From NCBI GenBank assembly GCA_965262585.1, contig OZ253546.1, forward strand, positions 1,550,001 through 1,614,000: 64,000 nucleotides of DNA, written 5' to 3'. This DNA is from JAHRAW01 sp965262585 (lineage in GTDB: Bacteria > Pseudomonadota > Gammaproteobacteria > Arenicellales > Poriferihabitantaceae). Below the pieces are notes generated by a model. That model worked only from the letters and a program-made list of their open reading frames with translations. It had not been told where the DNA came from and ran no database searches. Below, one piece after another: positions 51,000-60,302 of this stretch. Within the stretch, counting starts at the first letter, position 1; each line of letters begins with the position of its first letter. Made by a program: the position numbers and the translations under genes.

Positions 51000-52916
51000 A
51001 TGACCAAAAATATCCTGCTCTGGCTGGTGATCGCCATGGTTCTTGTGTCGGTGTTCAACAACTTCACCAACTCCGACAGTGCCGCCGGCAACGAGATCGA
51101 TTACTCCACCTTCCTGACCCATGTGCAGCAGGGCAACATCGCCCAAGTGGAAATCGATGACGAAGTCATTCGAGGCAAAACCCACGGCGGTGAGTTATTC
51201 ATCACCTACGCTCCCAACGACCCCAAACTGGTGGACGAGTTGGTCGCCAAAGAAGTGAAGATCAAGGTCAAAAAAGAAGAGGAAACCTCGTTGCTGGTGC
51301 ACCTCTTGATCAGTTCATTTCCGATTTTGTTGCTCATCGGCGTGTGGATTTTCTTCATGAAACAGATGCAGGGCGGCGGGCGCGGCGGTGCTTTCAGTTT
51401 TGGTAAAAGCAAGGCGCGGCTGCTCACCGAGGACAAAAACCACGTGACCTTCGAGGATGTGGCCGGGGTGGACGAAGCCAAGGAAGAGGTCGGCGAACTG
51501 GTCGAGTTTTTGAGCGAGCCGGCGCGCTTTCAGAAACTCGGCGGGCGCATTCCCCGGGGCGTACTCATGACCGGCAACCCCGGCACCGGCAAGACCCTGC
51601 TGGCCAGGGCCATCGCCGGCGAAGCCAAGGTGCCGTTCTTTACCATTTCCGGTTCCGACTTTGTGGAGATGTTTGTGGGCGTGGGCGCATCCCGGGTGCG
51701 GGACATGTTCGACCAGGCCAAGAAAAACGCGCCGTGCATTATTTTCATCGACGAAATCGACGCGGTGGGGCGCCAGCGTGGTGCCGGCCTCGGCGGCGGC
51801 CACGATGAACGCGAGCAGACCCTCAACCAGTTGCTCGTTGAAATGGACGGCTTCGACTCCGGCGAAGGAGTGATCGTAATCGCCGCCACCAACCGCCCGG
51901 ATGTGCTCGACCCGGCGCTGTTGCGACCGGGACGCTTTGACCGACAGGTGCACGTCCCGCTGCCGGACATTCGCGGGCGCGAGGCGATTCTGAAAGTCCA
52001 TATACGCAAGGTGCCTTTGGCTGACGACATCGACCTGTCGCTGATCGCCCGCGGCACCCCGGGATTTTCCGGCGCCGACCTGGCCAACCTGATCAACGAG
52101 GCGGCCCTGTTCGCCGCCCGTGAAGATCGCAAACGAGTCAGCATGGAGCAATTCGAGAAGGCCAAGGACAAGGTGCTGATGGGGGTCGAGCGGCGTTCCA
52201 TCGTCATGTCCGAGGATGAACGAAAAAACACCGCCTACCACGAATCCGGGCATACCGTGGTGGCAAAAGTTCTCAAGGAATATACCGACCCGGTGCACAA
52301 GGTCACGATTATTCCGCGTGGCAGAGCGCTCGGCATCACCATGCAACTCCCGGAAGAGGATCGTTACAGCCACAACCGCACGTTCCTGCTGGCGCGTATC
52401 GCGGTGTTGATGGGCGGGCGCATCGCCGAAGAAGTCTTCATGGATCAGATGACCACGGGCGCCTCCAACGATTTTGAACAAGCCACCGAAATGGCACAGA
52501 ACATGGTGGCGCGCTGGGGCATGAGCGACTCCATGGGCCCGCGCGTGTACGGTGAAAACACCAGCGAAGTGTTTCTCGGCCGGGAGATGGCATCCCACCG
52601 CAACGTCAGCCCGAAAACCGCGGAAAAAGTAGAACAGGAAATTTCCCGCATCATCAAAGAACAATACGCCCGCGCGCGCAAAATTCTCGAAGAACATCGC
52701 GACAGAGTGGAAGCGATGGCGACCGCCCTGCTCGAATGGGAAACGCTGGACTCAAAACAGGTTGAAGAAATCATGCGCGGAGAAGCACCGACGCCGCCGA
52801 AACCCGGCGATGATGGCCGCCCCGGAGGCGCCAAGCCCGGAGGGGCGGCGAAAGATCCGGAAACCCCGACCCTCGATGAATCCGATCTCGGTCTGAATCC
52901 CGCCGGCCCGGCCTGA
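51000..52916 (+). CDS. ftsH: ATP-dependent zinc metalloprotease FtsH
   Basis: 638 residues from the ATG at 51000. Two N-terminal membrane helices (NILLWLVIAMVLVSVF and about LLISSFPILLLIGVWIFF) flank a small periplasmic domain. The AAA module carries Walker A GNPGTGKT, Walker B IIFIDEIDAVG and the second region of homology; the protease domain carries HESGH with zinc-binding His residues. FtsH degrades membrane and unstable cytoplasmic proteins. In E. coli, folP separates ftsH from glmM; here glmM follows directly. The reading from 50949 adds unsupported residues. Confidence 0.97.
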   Translation: MTKNILLWLVIAMVLVSVFNNFTNSDSAAGNEIDYSTFLTHVQQGNIAQVEIDDEVIRGKTHGGELFITYAPNDPKLVDELVAKEVKIKVKKEEETSLLVHLLISSFPILLLIGVWIFFMKQMQGGGRGGAFSFGKSKARLLTEDKNHVTFEDVAGVDEAKEEVGELVEFLSEPARFQKLGGRIPRGVLMTGNPGTGKTLLARAIAGEAKVPFFTISGSDFVEMFVGVGASRVRDMFDQAKKNAPCIIFIDEIDAVGRQRGAGLGGGHDEREQTLNQLLVEMDGFDSGEGVIVIAATNRPDVLDPALLRPGRFDRQVHVPLPDIRGREAILKVHIRKVPLADDIDLSLIARGTPGFSGADLANLINEAALFAAREDRKRVSMEQFEKAKDKVLMGVERRSIVMSEDERKNTAYHESGHTVVAKVLKEYTDPVHKVTIIPRGRALGITMQLPEEDRYSHNRTFLLARIAVLMGGRIAEEVFMDQMTTGASNDFEQATEMAQNMVARWGMSDSMGPRVYGENTSEVFLGREMASHRNVSPKTAEKVEQEISRIIKEQYARARKILEEHRDRVEAMATALLEWETLDSKQVEEIMRGEAPTPPKPGDDGRPGGAKPGGAAKDPETPTLDESDLGLNPAGPA

Positions 52917-52929
52917 CGCCGCACGCGCA

Positions 52930-54285
52930 ATGTCCAACTCGTTGTTCGGCACCGATGGCGTCCGCGGTCCCGTGGGCAAGGAGCCGATCACCCCGCAAAC
53001 GGTGATGAAACTCGGTTGGGCCGCGGGGCGGGTACTCGCCACCGCCGGCCACGGCGCGAAAGTCCTCATCGGAAAAGACACCAGAATATCGGGATATTTG
53101 CTCGAATCAGCCCTCGAAGCCGGCTTTTCCGCCGCCGGTGTCAATGTTTGTTTTCTCGGCCCTCTGCCGACTCCGGGAATCGCCTATCTCACGCGCACTG
53201 CGCGGGCTTGCGCCGGGGTCGCCATCAGCGCCTCCCATAATCCCTACTACGACAACGGCATCAAGATTTTTTCCGCCAACGGCACCAAGTTGCAGGATGA
53301 ACTGGTCGCCCGGATCGATCTCAAGATGACGGAACCCATGGACTGCGTCGATTCCAGTAAACTCGGCAAAGCCGAAAGGCTGAACGACGCCCAGGGCCGC
53401 TACATCGAATTCTGCAAGGGCACCCTGCCGTCCACGCGCACCCTGGCCGGGCTCAAGATAGTCGTGGACTGCGCCAACGGCGCCGCCTACGACGTAGCCC
53501 CCCATGTGTTTTCAGAGATGGGCGCTGAGGTGGTCGCCATCGGCAACCAGCCGGACGGCTTTAACATCAACCACGAATGCGGCTCCACTCACCTCGACGG
53601 CTTGATGGCCAAAGTGGTGGAAGACGGCGCCGACCTCGGTATCGCCCTGGACGGAGACGCCGACCGGGTGTTGCTGGTGGATGCCTCCGGTGCCCGGGTG
53701 GACGGCGATCAGATTTTGTACCTGCTGGCAAAGCGTCGGCATCAACTCGGCGAAGGCAAACTCGGCGGCGTGGTCGGCACCGTGATGACCAATCTGGGGC
53801 TGGAACTGGCGTTCAAGGAAATGAAAATCCCTTTTGTGCGTACTCAGGTGGGCGACCGCTATGTCCACGAGGCGCTGACGAAACACAACTGGTTGCTGGG
53901 CGGGGAAGCGTCGGGACACATCATCTGTCTGGACAAGAGCACCACCGGCGACGGCATCCTCGCCGCGCTGGAAGTGCTGGACACCATGCTGGAAAATCAG
54001 TGCACGCTACAGCAACTGGTGGAAGATCTGGACATCTACCCGCAATGGATGATCAACGTCCCGGTGGGCAACGCCAACGGCAAGGGGCTGGTTCGCCATA
54101 AACGGGTGGCCGCTGCGGTGCGGCAGGCGCAATCCGAACTGGGTGCTAACGGCCGGGTGGTGCTACGCCCCTCAGGCACCGAGCCGGTGGTGCGGGTGAT
54201 GCTCGAAGGGGAAGATCGCAATCGGGTGGAAAAACTGGCCAGGGAGGTCGCCGACACGGTGGAATCCGCGGCGGTTTCGGGTTGA
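52930..54285 (+). CDS. glmM: Phosphoglucosamine mutase
   Basis: 451 residues. Interconverts glucosamine-6-phosphate and glucosamine-1-phosphate for UDP-GlcNAc, feeding peptidoglycan and LPS. The phosphoserine loop is GVAISASHNPYYDNGIKIF; the metal loop is GIALDGDADRVLLVD; the sugar loop is GGEASGHIICLD; and the phosphate-binding loop is RPSGTEPVVRVM. It starts 13 bp after ftsH. Confidence 0.97.
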   Translation: MSNSLFGTDGVRGPVGKEPITPQTVMKLGWAAGRVLATAGHGAKVLIGKDTRISGYLLESALEAGFSAAGVNVCFLGPLPTPGIAYLTRTARACAGVAISASHNPYYDNGIKIFSANGTKLQDELVARIDLKMTEPMDCVDSSKLGKAERLNDAQGRYIEFCKGTLPSTRTLAGLKIVVDCANGAAYDVAPHVFSEMGAEVVAIGNQPDGFNINHECGSTHLDGLMAKVVEDGADLGIALDGDADRVLLVDASGARVDGDQILYLLAKRRHQLGEGKLGGVVGTVMTNLGLELAFKEMKIPFVRTQVGDRYVHEALTKHNWLLGGEASGHIICLDKSTTGDGILAALEVLDTMLENQCTLQQLVEDLDIYPQWMINVPVGNANGKGLVRHKRVAAAVRQAQSELGANGRVVLRPSGTEPVVRVMLEGEDRNRVEKLAREVADTVESAAVSG

Positions 54286-54381
54286 GTTTGGCTTGAGTCC
54301 CGGCCTGAGTCCAAGGATAACCGTAACCTGATTCGCCGTCAGGCTGCGCCATCTCCATGGCGTCCATATAATGAGGCGCGA
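54286..54381. other. Short convergent spacer, no gene
   Basis: The 96-bp gap between glmM and the convergent bactofilin gene holds only a weak 6-bp inverted repeat (CGCCAT/ATGGCG) near 54352; no U-tract follows, so it is not called a terminator. Confidence 0.4.
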
Positions 54382-54906
54382 TTACAGTTTGCGTGGAACA
54401 ATGTTGTTCGTAGCCTTGTGTCCCAACGGCTTGACGCCGGCCAGTTTCGCTGTGGCACCACGGGCATCGGCGGCCATGGTCGGCTTCTCTTCCATGTCCA
54501 CGGAGCCTTTGAACTGGCAGCCGTCGTTCAATATCACTCTGGGTGCGCGAATGTCGCCGGTCACCCGGCCGGAAGGCTCGATGATGATCTGCTCGCCGCC
54601 CCGCAACTCTCCCTTGATTTCGCCTTCGACGCAGATGTTTTTGGCGAACACATTGGCGTTTACATGGCCTTTTGGGCCGACCACCACGCTGTTTTCCCGG
54701 AAATCGATGGTGCCCTCCACGGTGCCGTTGATGAGCAGGTCTTCCTTGCCGCTGATGTCGCCGCTAATTTTTATAGAGGTGCCGATAGTGGCGTTGCCTT
54801 CACTTTTGTCATGGCCGTCCTCTGAATTGGTCGGTTGGTTCATTGGTCGCTCGCTCGTATGTTGCATGGGTAGTTGATTGTACCGGTGGATGAGGGTTTT
54901 TGTCAT
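54382..54906 (-). CDS. Bactofilin-family cytoskeletal protein
   Basis: 174 residues from the longest start; internal ATGs at 54867 and 54843 are possible and would trim an N-terminal disordered stretch. The central part is a right-handed beta-helix with repeating short strands (GTSIKISGDISGKEDLLINGTVEGTI through GRVTGDIRAPRVILNDG), the signature of bactofilins (DUF583), which polymerise without nucleotides and often organise cell-wall enzymes. Ends in a flexible tail. It lies near glmM but on the opposite strand. Confidence 0.9.
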   Translation of the reverse strand: MTKTLIHRYNQLPMQHTSERPMNQPTNSEDGHDKSEGNATIGTSIKISGDISGKEDLLINGTVEGTIDFRENSVVVGPKGHVNANVFAKNICVEGEIKGELRGGEQIIIEPSGRVTGDIRAPRVILNDGCQFKGSVDMEEKPTMAADARGATAKLAGVKPLGHKATNNIVPRKL

Positions 54907-54952
54907 TGAGATTTTGGGCTGTTTTCGGGGGCCGTTTTCAAGGGCACCACAA

Positions 54953-55039
54953 TGGTACCGAGGGTCGGATTCGAACCGACACTGGGTTTCCCCAACCAGA
55001 TTTTGAATCTGGCGCGTCTACCAATTTCGCCACCCCGGC
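54953..55039 (-). tRNA. tRNA-Leu (anticodon CAA)
   Basis: The reverse strand folds as a class II tRNA: 7-bp acceptor GCCGGGG/CCTCGGT (with G-U pairs), D arm GGCGAAATTGGTAGACGC, anticodon stem CCAGA/TCTGG with loop TTCAAAA (anticodon CAA, reads UUG), a long variable arm, and T arm GTTCGAATC. The 3' CCA is encoded (87 nt in total). TTG is a common leucine codon in tuf, making this tRNA relevant to its translation. Confidence 0.95.
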
Positions 55040-55176
55040 AGGGTACGCCAACGATAACCAGTTTTGCGGTGGGATGCAACCGCCGCGCCGGCAAAAATCG
55101 ACAGCCCGGCAACATTATGTGAAATTGCATAGAATTGCCCCTTTTGCGCCCGCCCCAATATTCACGCTTAAATTCA

Positions 55177-56223
55177 ATGAAAACCAGCCTCTTCGACTAC
55201 CAACTGCCGCCCTCGCGAATCGCTCAGTTTCCAACCGCCGAGCGCACCGCCAGCCGGTTATTGGCGATGCCTTTGGAGCGGCCAAAAGACCAGCCAAACG
55301 TGCTCCGCTTCGGCGAAATCGGCACTTTGTTGAGGCCCGGTGACTTGCTGGTAGCCAACAACACCCGGGTAGTACCGGCGCGGCTGTTTGCGCGCAAACC
55401 CACCGGCGGCAAGGTCGAAATCATGCTGGAGCGAATCCTCGACGGCAGCACCGCGCTGGTGCAACTGCGCACCGGCAAGCCCGTGCGGGCCGGCCAGACG
55501 TTGCTGGTGGGCACGGCGAAACTGGTGGTGGTCGAACGCCGCAACGGGTTTTTTGTCATCCACTGTGCCGATTGCGATCCGGCGGCGCTGTTTCAATCCC
55601 ACGGCACGATGCCGCTGCCTCCCTACATCGGGCGGACGGTGGTGAAAGAAGACTTTGAGCGTTACCAGACCGTGTATTCCCGCATCAACGGTGCGGTGGC
55701 GGCGCCCACCGCCGGGCTGCATTTTGACCGAGCCCTCATTGATGAATTGCGCGACGCCGGAATCCGCTGGGCGACGATAACCCTGCACGTAGGCGCCGGT
55801 ACTTTTCAGCCGGTGCGCACCGAATCACCGGCGGACCACCGAATGCACCGCGAATGGATCGAGGTCGACCAACCGGCGTGCGAGGAAATCAACCGCGTAA
55901 AATCCCACGGCGGGCGCATCATAGCGGTCGGCACCACCGTGATCCGCGCCCTCGAAAGCGCCGCGCAGGCCAGCCGTTCGGAACAACTCAAACCATTCTC
56001 AGGAAACACCGAATTGTTCATCCTGCCCGGCTACGACTTTCGCGTGGTGGACGCCTTGATTACCAACTTCCACTTGCCCCGCTCGACCCTGCTGATGATG
56101 GTCTGCGCCTTCGCCGGTTACGAAAAAACCATGCGCGCCTACCACCACGCCATCGCTCACGATTTCCGCTTCTACAGTTACGGCGACGCCATGTTTATCG
56201 AGCGACAAAGCGGTACCGATTGA
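55177..56223 (+). CDS. queA: S-adenosylmethionine:tRNA ribosyltransferase-isomerase
   Basis: 348 residues from the ATG at 55177. It begins MKTSLFDYQLPPSRIAQFP and contains ANNTRVVPARL, VAAPTAGLHFD, LHVGAGTFQPVR and ITNFHLPRSTLLMMV, all QueA signatures. It makes epoxyqueuosine in wobble tRNA. In many bacteria tgt follows; here a single-chain restriction-modification gene follows 27 bp later. About 33 bp of its 3' end are repeated at 61115-61147. Confidence 0.96.
   Translation: MKTSLFDYQLPPSRIAQFPTAERTASRLLAMPLERPKDQPNVLRFGEIGTLLRPGDLLVANNTRVVPARLFARKPTGGKVEIMLERILDGSTALVQLRTGKPVRAGQTLLVGTAKLVVVERRNGFFVIHCADCDPAALFQSHGTMPLPPYIGRTVVKEDFERYQTVYSRINGAVAAPTAGLHFDRALIDELRDAGIRWATITLHVGAGTFQPVRTESPADHRMHREWIEVDQPACEEINRVKSHGGRIIAVGTTVIRALESAAQASRSEQLKPFSGNTELFILPGYDFRVVDALITNFHLPRSTLLMMVCAFAGYEKTMRAYHHAIAHDFRFYSYGDAMFIERQSGTD
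56181..56213 (+). repeat. queA 3' end segment, upstream copy of direct repeat
   Basis: About 33 bp inside the queA 3' end (encoding YGDAMFIERQSG) resemble 61115-61147 (encoding HGDAMFSERQSG). The homology resumes with GCCGAAGGGTTATAATTCACGCATG and continues through the two downstream RM genes, so the repeat unit is larger than the queA tail. Confidence 0.85.
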
Positions 56224-56238
56224 TGCTCGCCGAAGGGT

Positions 56239-56244
56239 TATAAT
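56239..56244 (+). promoter_or_regulatory. -10 box giving a probable leaderless mRNA (RM copy 1)
   Basis: TATAAT ends 6 nt before the ATG at 56251, so transcription would begin at or next to the A of the start codon. No Shine-Dalgarno is present. The same arrangement is kept in the second copy (61165-61170). Confidence 0.6.
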
Positions 56245-56250
56245 TCACGC

Positions 56251-59200
56251 ATGCACTGGATAACAACTTACACCAAAACCATCGCCGCCATTATCGCAGG
56301 CGGTGATGCCACGGAATTTTCTTACCGCACGCCTATTGAAATTATGCTGCAAACCTCGGTGGCGGAATTTGGCATAGTCGTCGATGTGTTGCAGGAACCG
56401 AGTCGCATCCAAAACAGCGGCGCGCCTGACTTTCGCATCACTGCCAAAGGCGGCGGGGTTATCGGTTATTTGGAATGTAAAAACCCCGGCGAAAACTTGC
56501 AAAAACTACTCGGCAAAGCACAACTGCAAAAATACCGCGCCCTGTCCGGCAACATTTTACTCACCGATTCGTGGCGTTGGCTATTGCTGCGAGACGGCAA
56601 AAAGATCGGCGATGCGGTGTTGACGGAACAATCGAACACCAAAACAAAAGACCAGTTCACCGAATTGTTGCGCGCCTTCATGGCCGCCGAAGCGGAGCAA
56701 ATCGGCGACGCCGAACGGCTGGCGGCGGCGTTGGCGAGGCGATGCGCGTTATTGCGTGAAGGGCTGGAAACCCACGCTGGTGACGCCCCGGAAAAATCAC
56801 GCTTGCACGGGTTGCTGAAAGCCTTCCAAACCGCCCTCGACACCGAACTGGACTTTGTTAAATTCGCAGATGCCTTCGCGCAAACGCTGGTGTATAGCCT
56901 GTTGCTCGCCAAACTCAAAGCCCCCATCGGCGAAAAACTCGACCTCTACACCATCAACCGCCACATCCCCGCCAACTTCGCCGTCATCCGCGAAATCACC
57001 GCCTTTCTGCAGGGCTTGCGCGACCACGAATACCAACACATCGGCTGGGTGGTGGACGACATCCTGGCCGTCATCAACACCATGGACGCGGCGGCGGTGG
57101 GCGAATCCATGTCCTACCGCAACGGCGGCAAAGGCTTTCAGGATGCCGACGATCCCTACATCTATTTCTACGAAAACTTTCTCGCCGCCTACGACTCCCG
57201 ACTGCGTGAACGACGCGGCGTCTATTACACCCCGCCGCCGGTGGTCAAATTCATCGTGCGCGCAGTGGATGATTTATTGCGCCGGGATTTTAATTTACCC
57301 AACGGCCTCGCCGAAACCAACGCCGTAACCGCCTTGGACTTCGCCGCCGGAACCGGCACTTTTATGCTGGAAATGATCCGCACCGTGCTCGCCGACTCAA
57401 CCCCGGCACGCCGCGACTTGCTCGCCCACGGCCATATATTAAAAAACTTCTACGGCTTTGAACTGCTCATGGCGCCTTATGCCATCGCCCACCTTAAACT
57501 GTCGCAATTTCTCGCCGACAACGACGTGCCACTCCGCCAAAACGAGCGCATCAACATATTCCTCACCAACACCCTCGAACAAATCAGCAAACAAGTCGAA
57601 CTGCCGATGATGCCCAAACTCGCCGAAGAAGCGAACCGGGCGCAGCAAATCAAAGATTCGTCGGTGCTGGTGGTTACCGGCAACCCGCCGTATTCGGTTG
57701 CTTCACAAAACAAGGGCGAGTGGATCGTTCGCCTAATCAACGATTACAAAGAGAGCGACGGTGAAAAACTGAAAGAAAGCAACTTAAAAGTTCTGTTGGA
57801 TGACTATGTAAAATTCATCCGCTTCGCTCAATGGAAAATGGAAAACGTAGAGCGGGGCATTGTCGCTATCATTACCAACCATGGTTTTTTAGATAACCCG
57901 ACCTTTCGCGGTATGCGACATAGTTTGCTGAGTACTTTTGACGCGCTGTATTTTTTAGATCTGCACGGCAACGCCAACAAAAAAGAAACCGCTCCCGGCG
58001 GCGGTAAAGATGAAAATGTTTTTGATATTCGGCAGGGTGTGGCTATCAGTTTGCTGGTTAAGAATCCAAAAGCCAAACAGAAAGGCGTGTTTCACGCTGA
58101 TTTATACGGCAAGCGCGATGACAAATATGCCGCTTGTTTGGAAAACAACCTAACGAGCGTGCAATGGAAAAAGGTAAAACCAGCATCGCCGTTTTATCTT
58201 TTCATTCCGCGCAATGAAAAAGCCGCAAAGCAGTATGAAAAATATTATTCCGTCAAGGATATGTTCATCGCACAAAGCACCGGCATAAAATCCCATCGCG
58301 ACCATTTTGCTTTTGCTTTCAACGCCGAAGATATCAAAGCGCGAATCAACAAAATGATCGATGGCAATATCAACACGGAAAAGTTGCGTGAAATTTATAA
58401 CCTCAAAGACACGCACGGTTGGAGTCTGGATTCCGCCCGCAAAAAACTAATGCGTGAGTATTCTTTTGAGCAGTTTCTTAAGCCGTGCCTGTATCGTCCG
58501 TTCGATACTCGCTGGTGCTATTACGGTAGAGAGACGATGGATCGTCATCGCCCCGAAGTTATGCGCCACATGCTGGCGGGTGAAAATCTCGGTTTGTCCG
58601 TGTCACGGAGTGCCACCGGTCAAGCGACATGGCAAGACGCTTTTGTTACGGACAAAATCGCCGAGTTTGGCATCATGTCAACCCGCCCCGGAAACTCTGC
58701 GCCGGTCTTTCCTCTCTACCGCTACGACATCGAAATTGATAAAACAGTCCGCTGTGAGAATCTAAACCCCAAATTTCGCCGCTGGCTTGACGACCGCTAC
58801 GGCAAAGCCCACTCACCGGAAGATATTCTCGGTTGCATCTACGCAATTCTGCACTCACCCGACTACCGAAATCGCTACGCCGACTTCCTGCGCAGCGACT
58901 TCCCGCGCATCCCTTTCCCCGCCGACAACACCGAATTCCAACGCCTCGCCGCCCTCGGCAACGAACTAATCGCCGCCCACCTACTACGCGAAAACTGCAC
59001 CGGCGACCTCGCCCAACACACCGGCACCGGCACATCCCATCGGGTCGAAAAAATCCGCTACGACGAAAAAACCCAACGCCTGTATTTCAACCAAACCGAA
59101 TACCTCGCCCCCGTCCCCCCGCAAGTTTTCACCTTCCAAATCGGCGGCTACCAACCCCTCGACAAATACCTAAAATCCCGCAAAGCCCGAACCCTAACCC

Positions 59201-59280
59201 TCCCCGAAACCGAAACCCTACAAAAAACCGCGAATGCCATTACGTTTACGATTGGGAAGATGGGGGAGATTGACGGGTAA
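56251..59280 (+). CDS. Single-chain restriction-modification protein (type IIG-like), copy 1
   Basis: 1009 residues. The N-terminus has a PD-(D/E)XK nuclease: GAPDFRITAK (Pro59-Asp60) and YLECKNPG (Glu75-Cys-Lys77). A helical connector follows, then a gamma-class N6-adenine methyltransferase: motif I DFAAGTGTFM at about 363-372 and motif IV NPPYS at 478-482. The C-terminal about 300 residues would hold target recognition. No helicase motifs are seen, so it is closer to type IIG/IIL than to longer type ISP enzymes. The likely leaderless start is at 56251. A close paralog begins at 61177. Confidence 0.88.
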   Translation: MHWITTYTKTIAAIIAGGDATEFSYRTPIEIMLQTSVAEFGIVVDVLQEPSRIQNSGAPDFRITAKGGGVIGYLECKNPGENLQKLLGKAQLQKYRALSGNILLTDSWRWLLLRDGKKIGDAVLTEQSNTKTKDQFTELLRAFMAAEAEQIGDAERLAAALARRCALLREGLETHAGDAPEKSRLHGLLKAFQTALDTELDFVKFADAFAQTLVYSLLLAKLKAPIGEKLDLYTINRHIPANFAVIREITAFLQGLRDHEYQHIGWVVDDILAVINTMDAAAVGESMSYRNGGKGFQDADDPYIYFYENFLAAYDSRLRERRGVYYTPPPVVKFIVRAVDDLLRRDFNLPNGLAETNAVTALDFAAGTGTFMLEMIRTVLADSTPARRDLLAHGHILKNFYGFELLMAPYAIAHLKLSQFLADNDVPLRQNERINIFLTNTLEQISKQVELPMMPKLAEEANRAQQIKDSSVLVVTGNPPYSVASQNKGEWIVRLINDYKESDGEKLKESNLKVLLDDYVKFIRFAQWKMENVERGIVAIITNHGFLDNPTFRGMRHSLLSTFDALYFLDLHGNANKKETAPGGGKDENVFDIRQGVAISLLVKNPKAKQKGVFHADLYGKRDDKYAACLENNLTSVQWKKVKPASPFYLFIPRNEKAAKQYEKYYSVKDMFIAQSTGIKSHRDHFAFAFNAEDIKARINKMIDGNINTEKLREIYNLKDTHGWSLDSARKKLMREYSFEQFLKPCLYRPFDTRWCYYGRETMDRHRPEVMRHMLAGENLGLSVSRSATGQATWQDAFVTDKIAEFGIMSTRPGNSAPVFPLYRYDIEIDKTVRCENLNPKFRRWLDDRYGKAHSPEDILGCIYAILHSPDYRNRYADFLRSDFPRIPFPADNTEFQRLAALGNELIAAHLLRENCTGDLAQHTGTGTSHRVEKIRYDEKTQRLYFNQTEYLAPVPPQVFTFQIGGYQPLDKYLKSRKARTLTLPETETLQKTANAITFTIGKMGEIDG

Positions 59281-59393
59281 TTAAGTCATCATCGTTTCTG
59301 ATTACATTTCGACAGGCTGAACTGGTAAGATTGTCATTGAGTGTCTCTCTGTATTTGCCCTCTTACTTACCAAATAAACGAGACTTGCAGTAA

Positions 59394-60302
59394 ATGGTTA
59401 AATCCAATTCTTTTGGTGGTCTATGGACTGTCCTGAAAGTGGACGCATTGCGCTCCTATCTGTGCGCGTATCTTAACGTGTTGGAAAAGTGGGATTACTA
59501 CTCACTTTTGTATATTGATGCTTTCGCCGGACCTGGCTCGTGGGCTCAACAAGGCAATTATTCTGATAAACAGTTGTTCGATGATTCAGATGATAGTGAA
59601 TATAAAAAAGGCTCACCATTAATCGCGTTGGAAGCTACGAGCAAAGGGAAAGTAAAGCGCCCCTTTGACCAATTTCATTTCATAGACGAAAACCAAAATT
59701 ATATTGATGAGTTGGAAAAGGTAGTGCGTGAAAAGCATGGCGATAAATTGGGAAAAGTAAATTTTATACCAGGAGATGCAAACGACGAGGTGTTGCGTTT
59801 GTGCCGAGATATTGATTGGGAATCATCGCGAGCCGTGATGTTTCTTGATCCGTTTGGGATGGAGGTAAAATGGGAAACTATTGTCGTCATAGCAAACACT
59901 AAGGCCATAGACCTGTGGGTGTTGTTCCCTGTGGGCGTGGCTGTAAACCGGATGTTAACCAAAAGTGGTGAAATTCCAACACTATGGCAGAAAAAGTTAG
60001 ATGTCCTGTTCGGTACCCAAGATTGGCGCAAGCATTTTTATGAACCTGAAAGTTCCGAGCAAATGAGTTTATTGCCGGGGGAGAATGTCGAAAATCTACG
60101 GAAAATAGCTTCTTTCACGAAAATTGCGGGCTATTTTGTGAAGCGATTGAAAACTATTTTTCCGGGTGTTGTAGAAGAACCTCTAATGCTGGAAAATTCA
60201 AGGGGGAATCCACTTTTTGCCCTGTGCTTCGCGGCTGGCAACAAAAAAGGTCACAGAATAGCCACAAAGATTGCTACTTACATTATTAAAAAAAGATCAT
60301 GA
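59394..60302 (+). CDS. Three-Cys-motif partner protein TcmP
   Basis: 302 residues matching the TcmP family by sequence feel and context. It shows features of a Rossmann methyltransferase-like fold: YIDAFAGPGSW at 40-50, FIDENQNYIDEL at 96-107, and MFLDPFGMEVKW at 149-160, where Asp-Pro-Phe sits at the position of the catalytic D-P-P-Y/F of DNA methyltransferases. The family's activity is not established. The gene is AT-rich compared with queA and overlaps its partner by ATGA. It lies between two paralogous RM proteins, which suggests a role in nucleic-acid modification or phage defence. Confidence 0.78.
   Translation: MVKSNSFGGLWTVLKVDALRSYLCAYLNVLEKWDYYSLLYIDAFAGPGSWAQQGNYSDKQLFDDSDDSEYKKGSPLIALEATSKGKVKRPFDQFHFIDENQNYIDELEKVVREKHGDKLGKVNFIPGDANDEVLRLCRDIDWESSRAVMFLDPFGMEVKWETIVVIANTKAIDLWVLFPVGVAVNRMLTKSGEIPTLWQKKLDVLFGTQDWRKHFYEPESSEQMSLLPGENVENLRKIASFTKIAGYFVKRLKTIFPGVVEEPLMLENSRGNPLFALCFAAGNKKGHRIATKIATYIIKKRS

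Noticed and set aside
51315..52697. A 460-codon frame antisense to ftsH
   Set aside because: GC-rich genes leave long open frames on the other strand; its composition (His, Gln, Arg-rich) is not protein-like and ftsH is certain.
54352..54366. A terminator between glmM and bactofilin
   Set aside because: Only a 6-bp inverted repeat with no U-tract.
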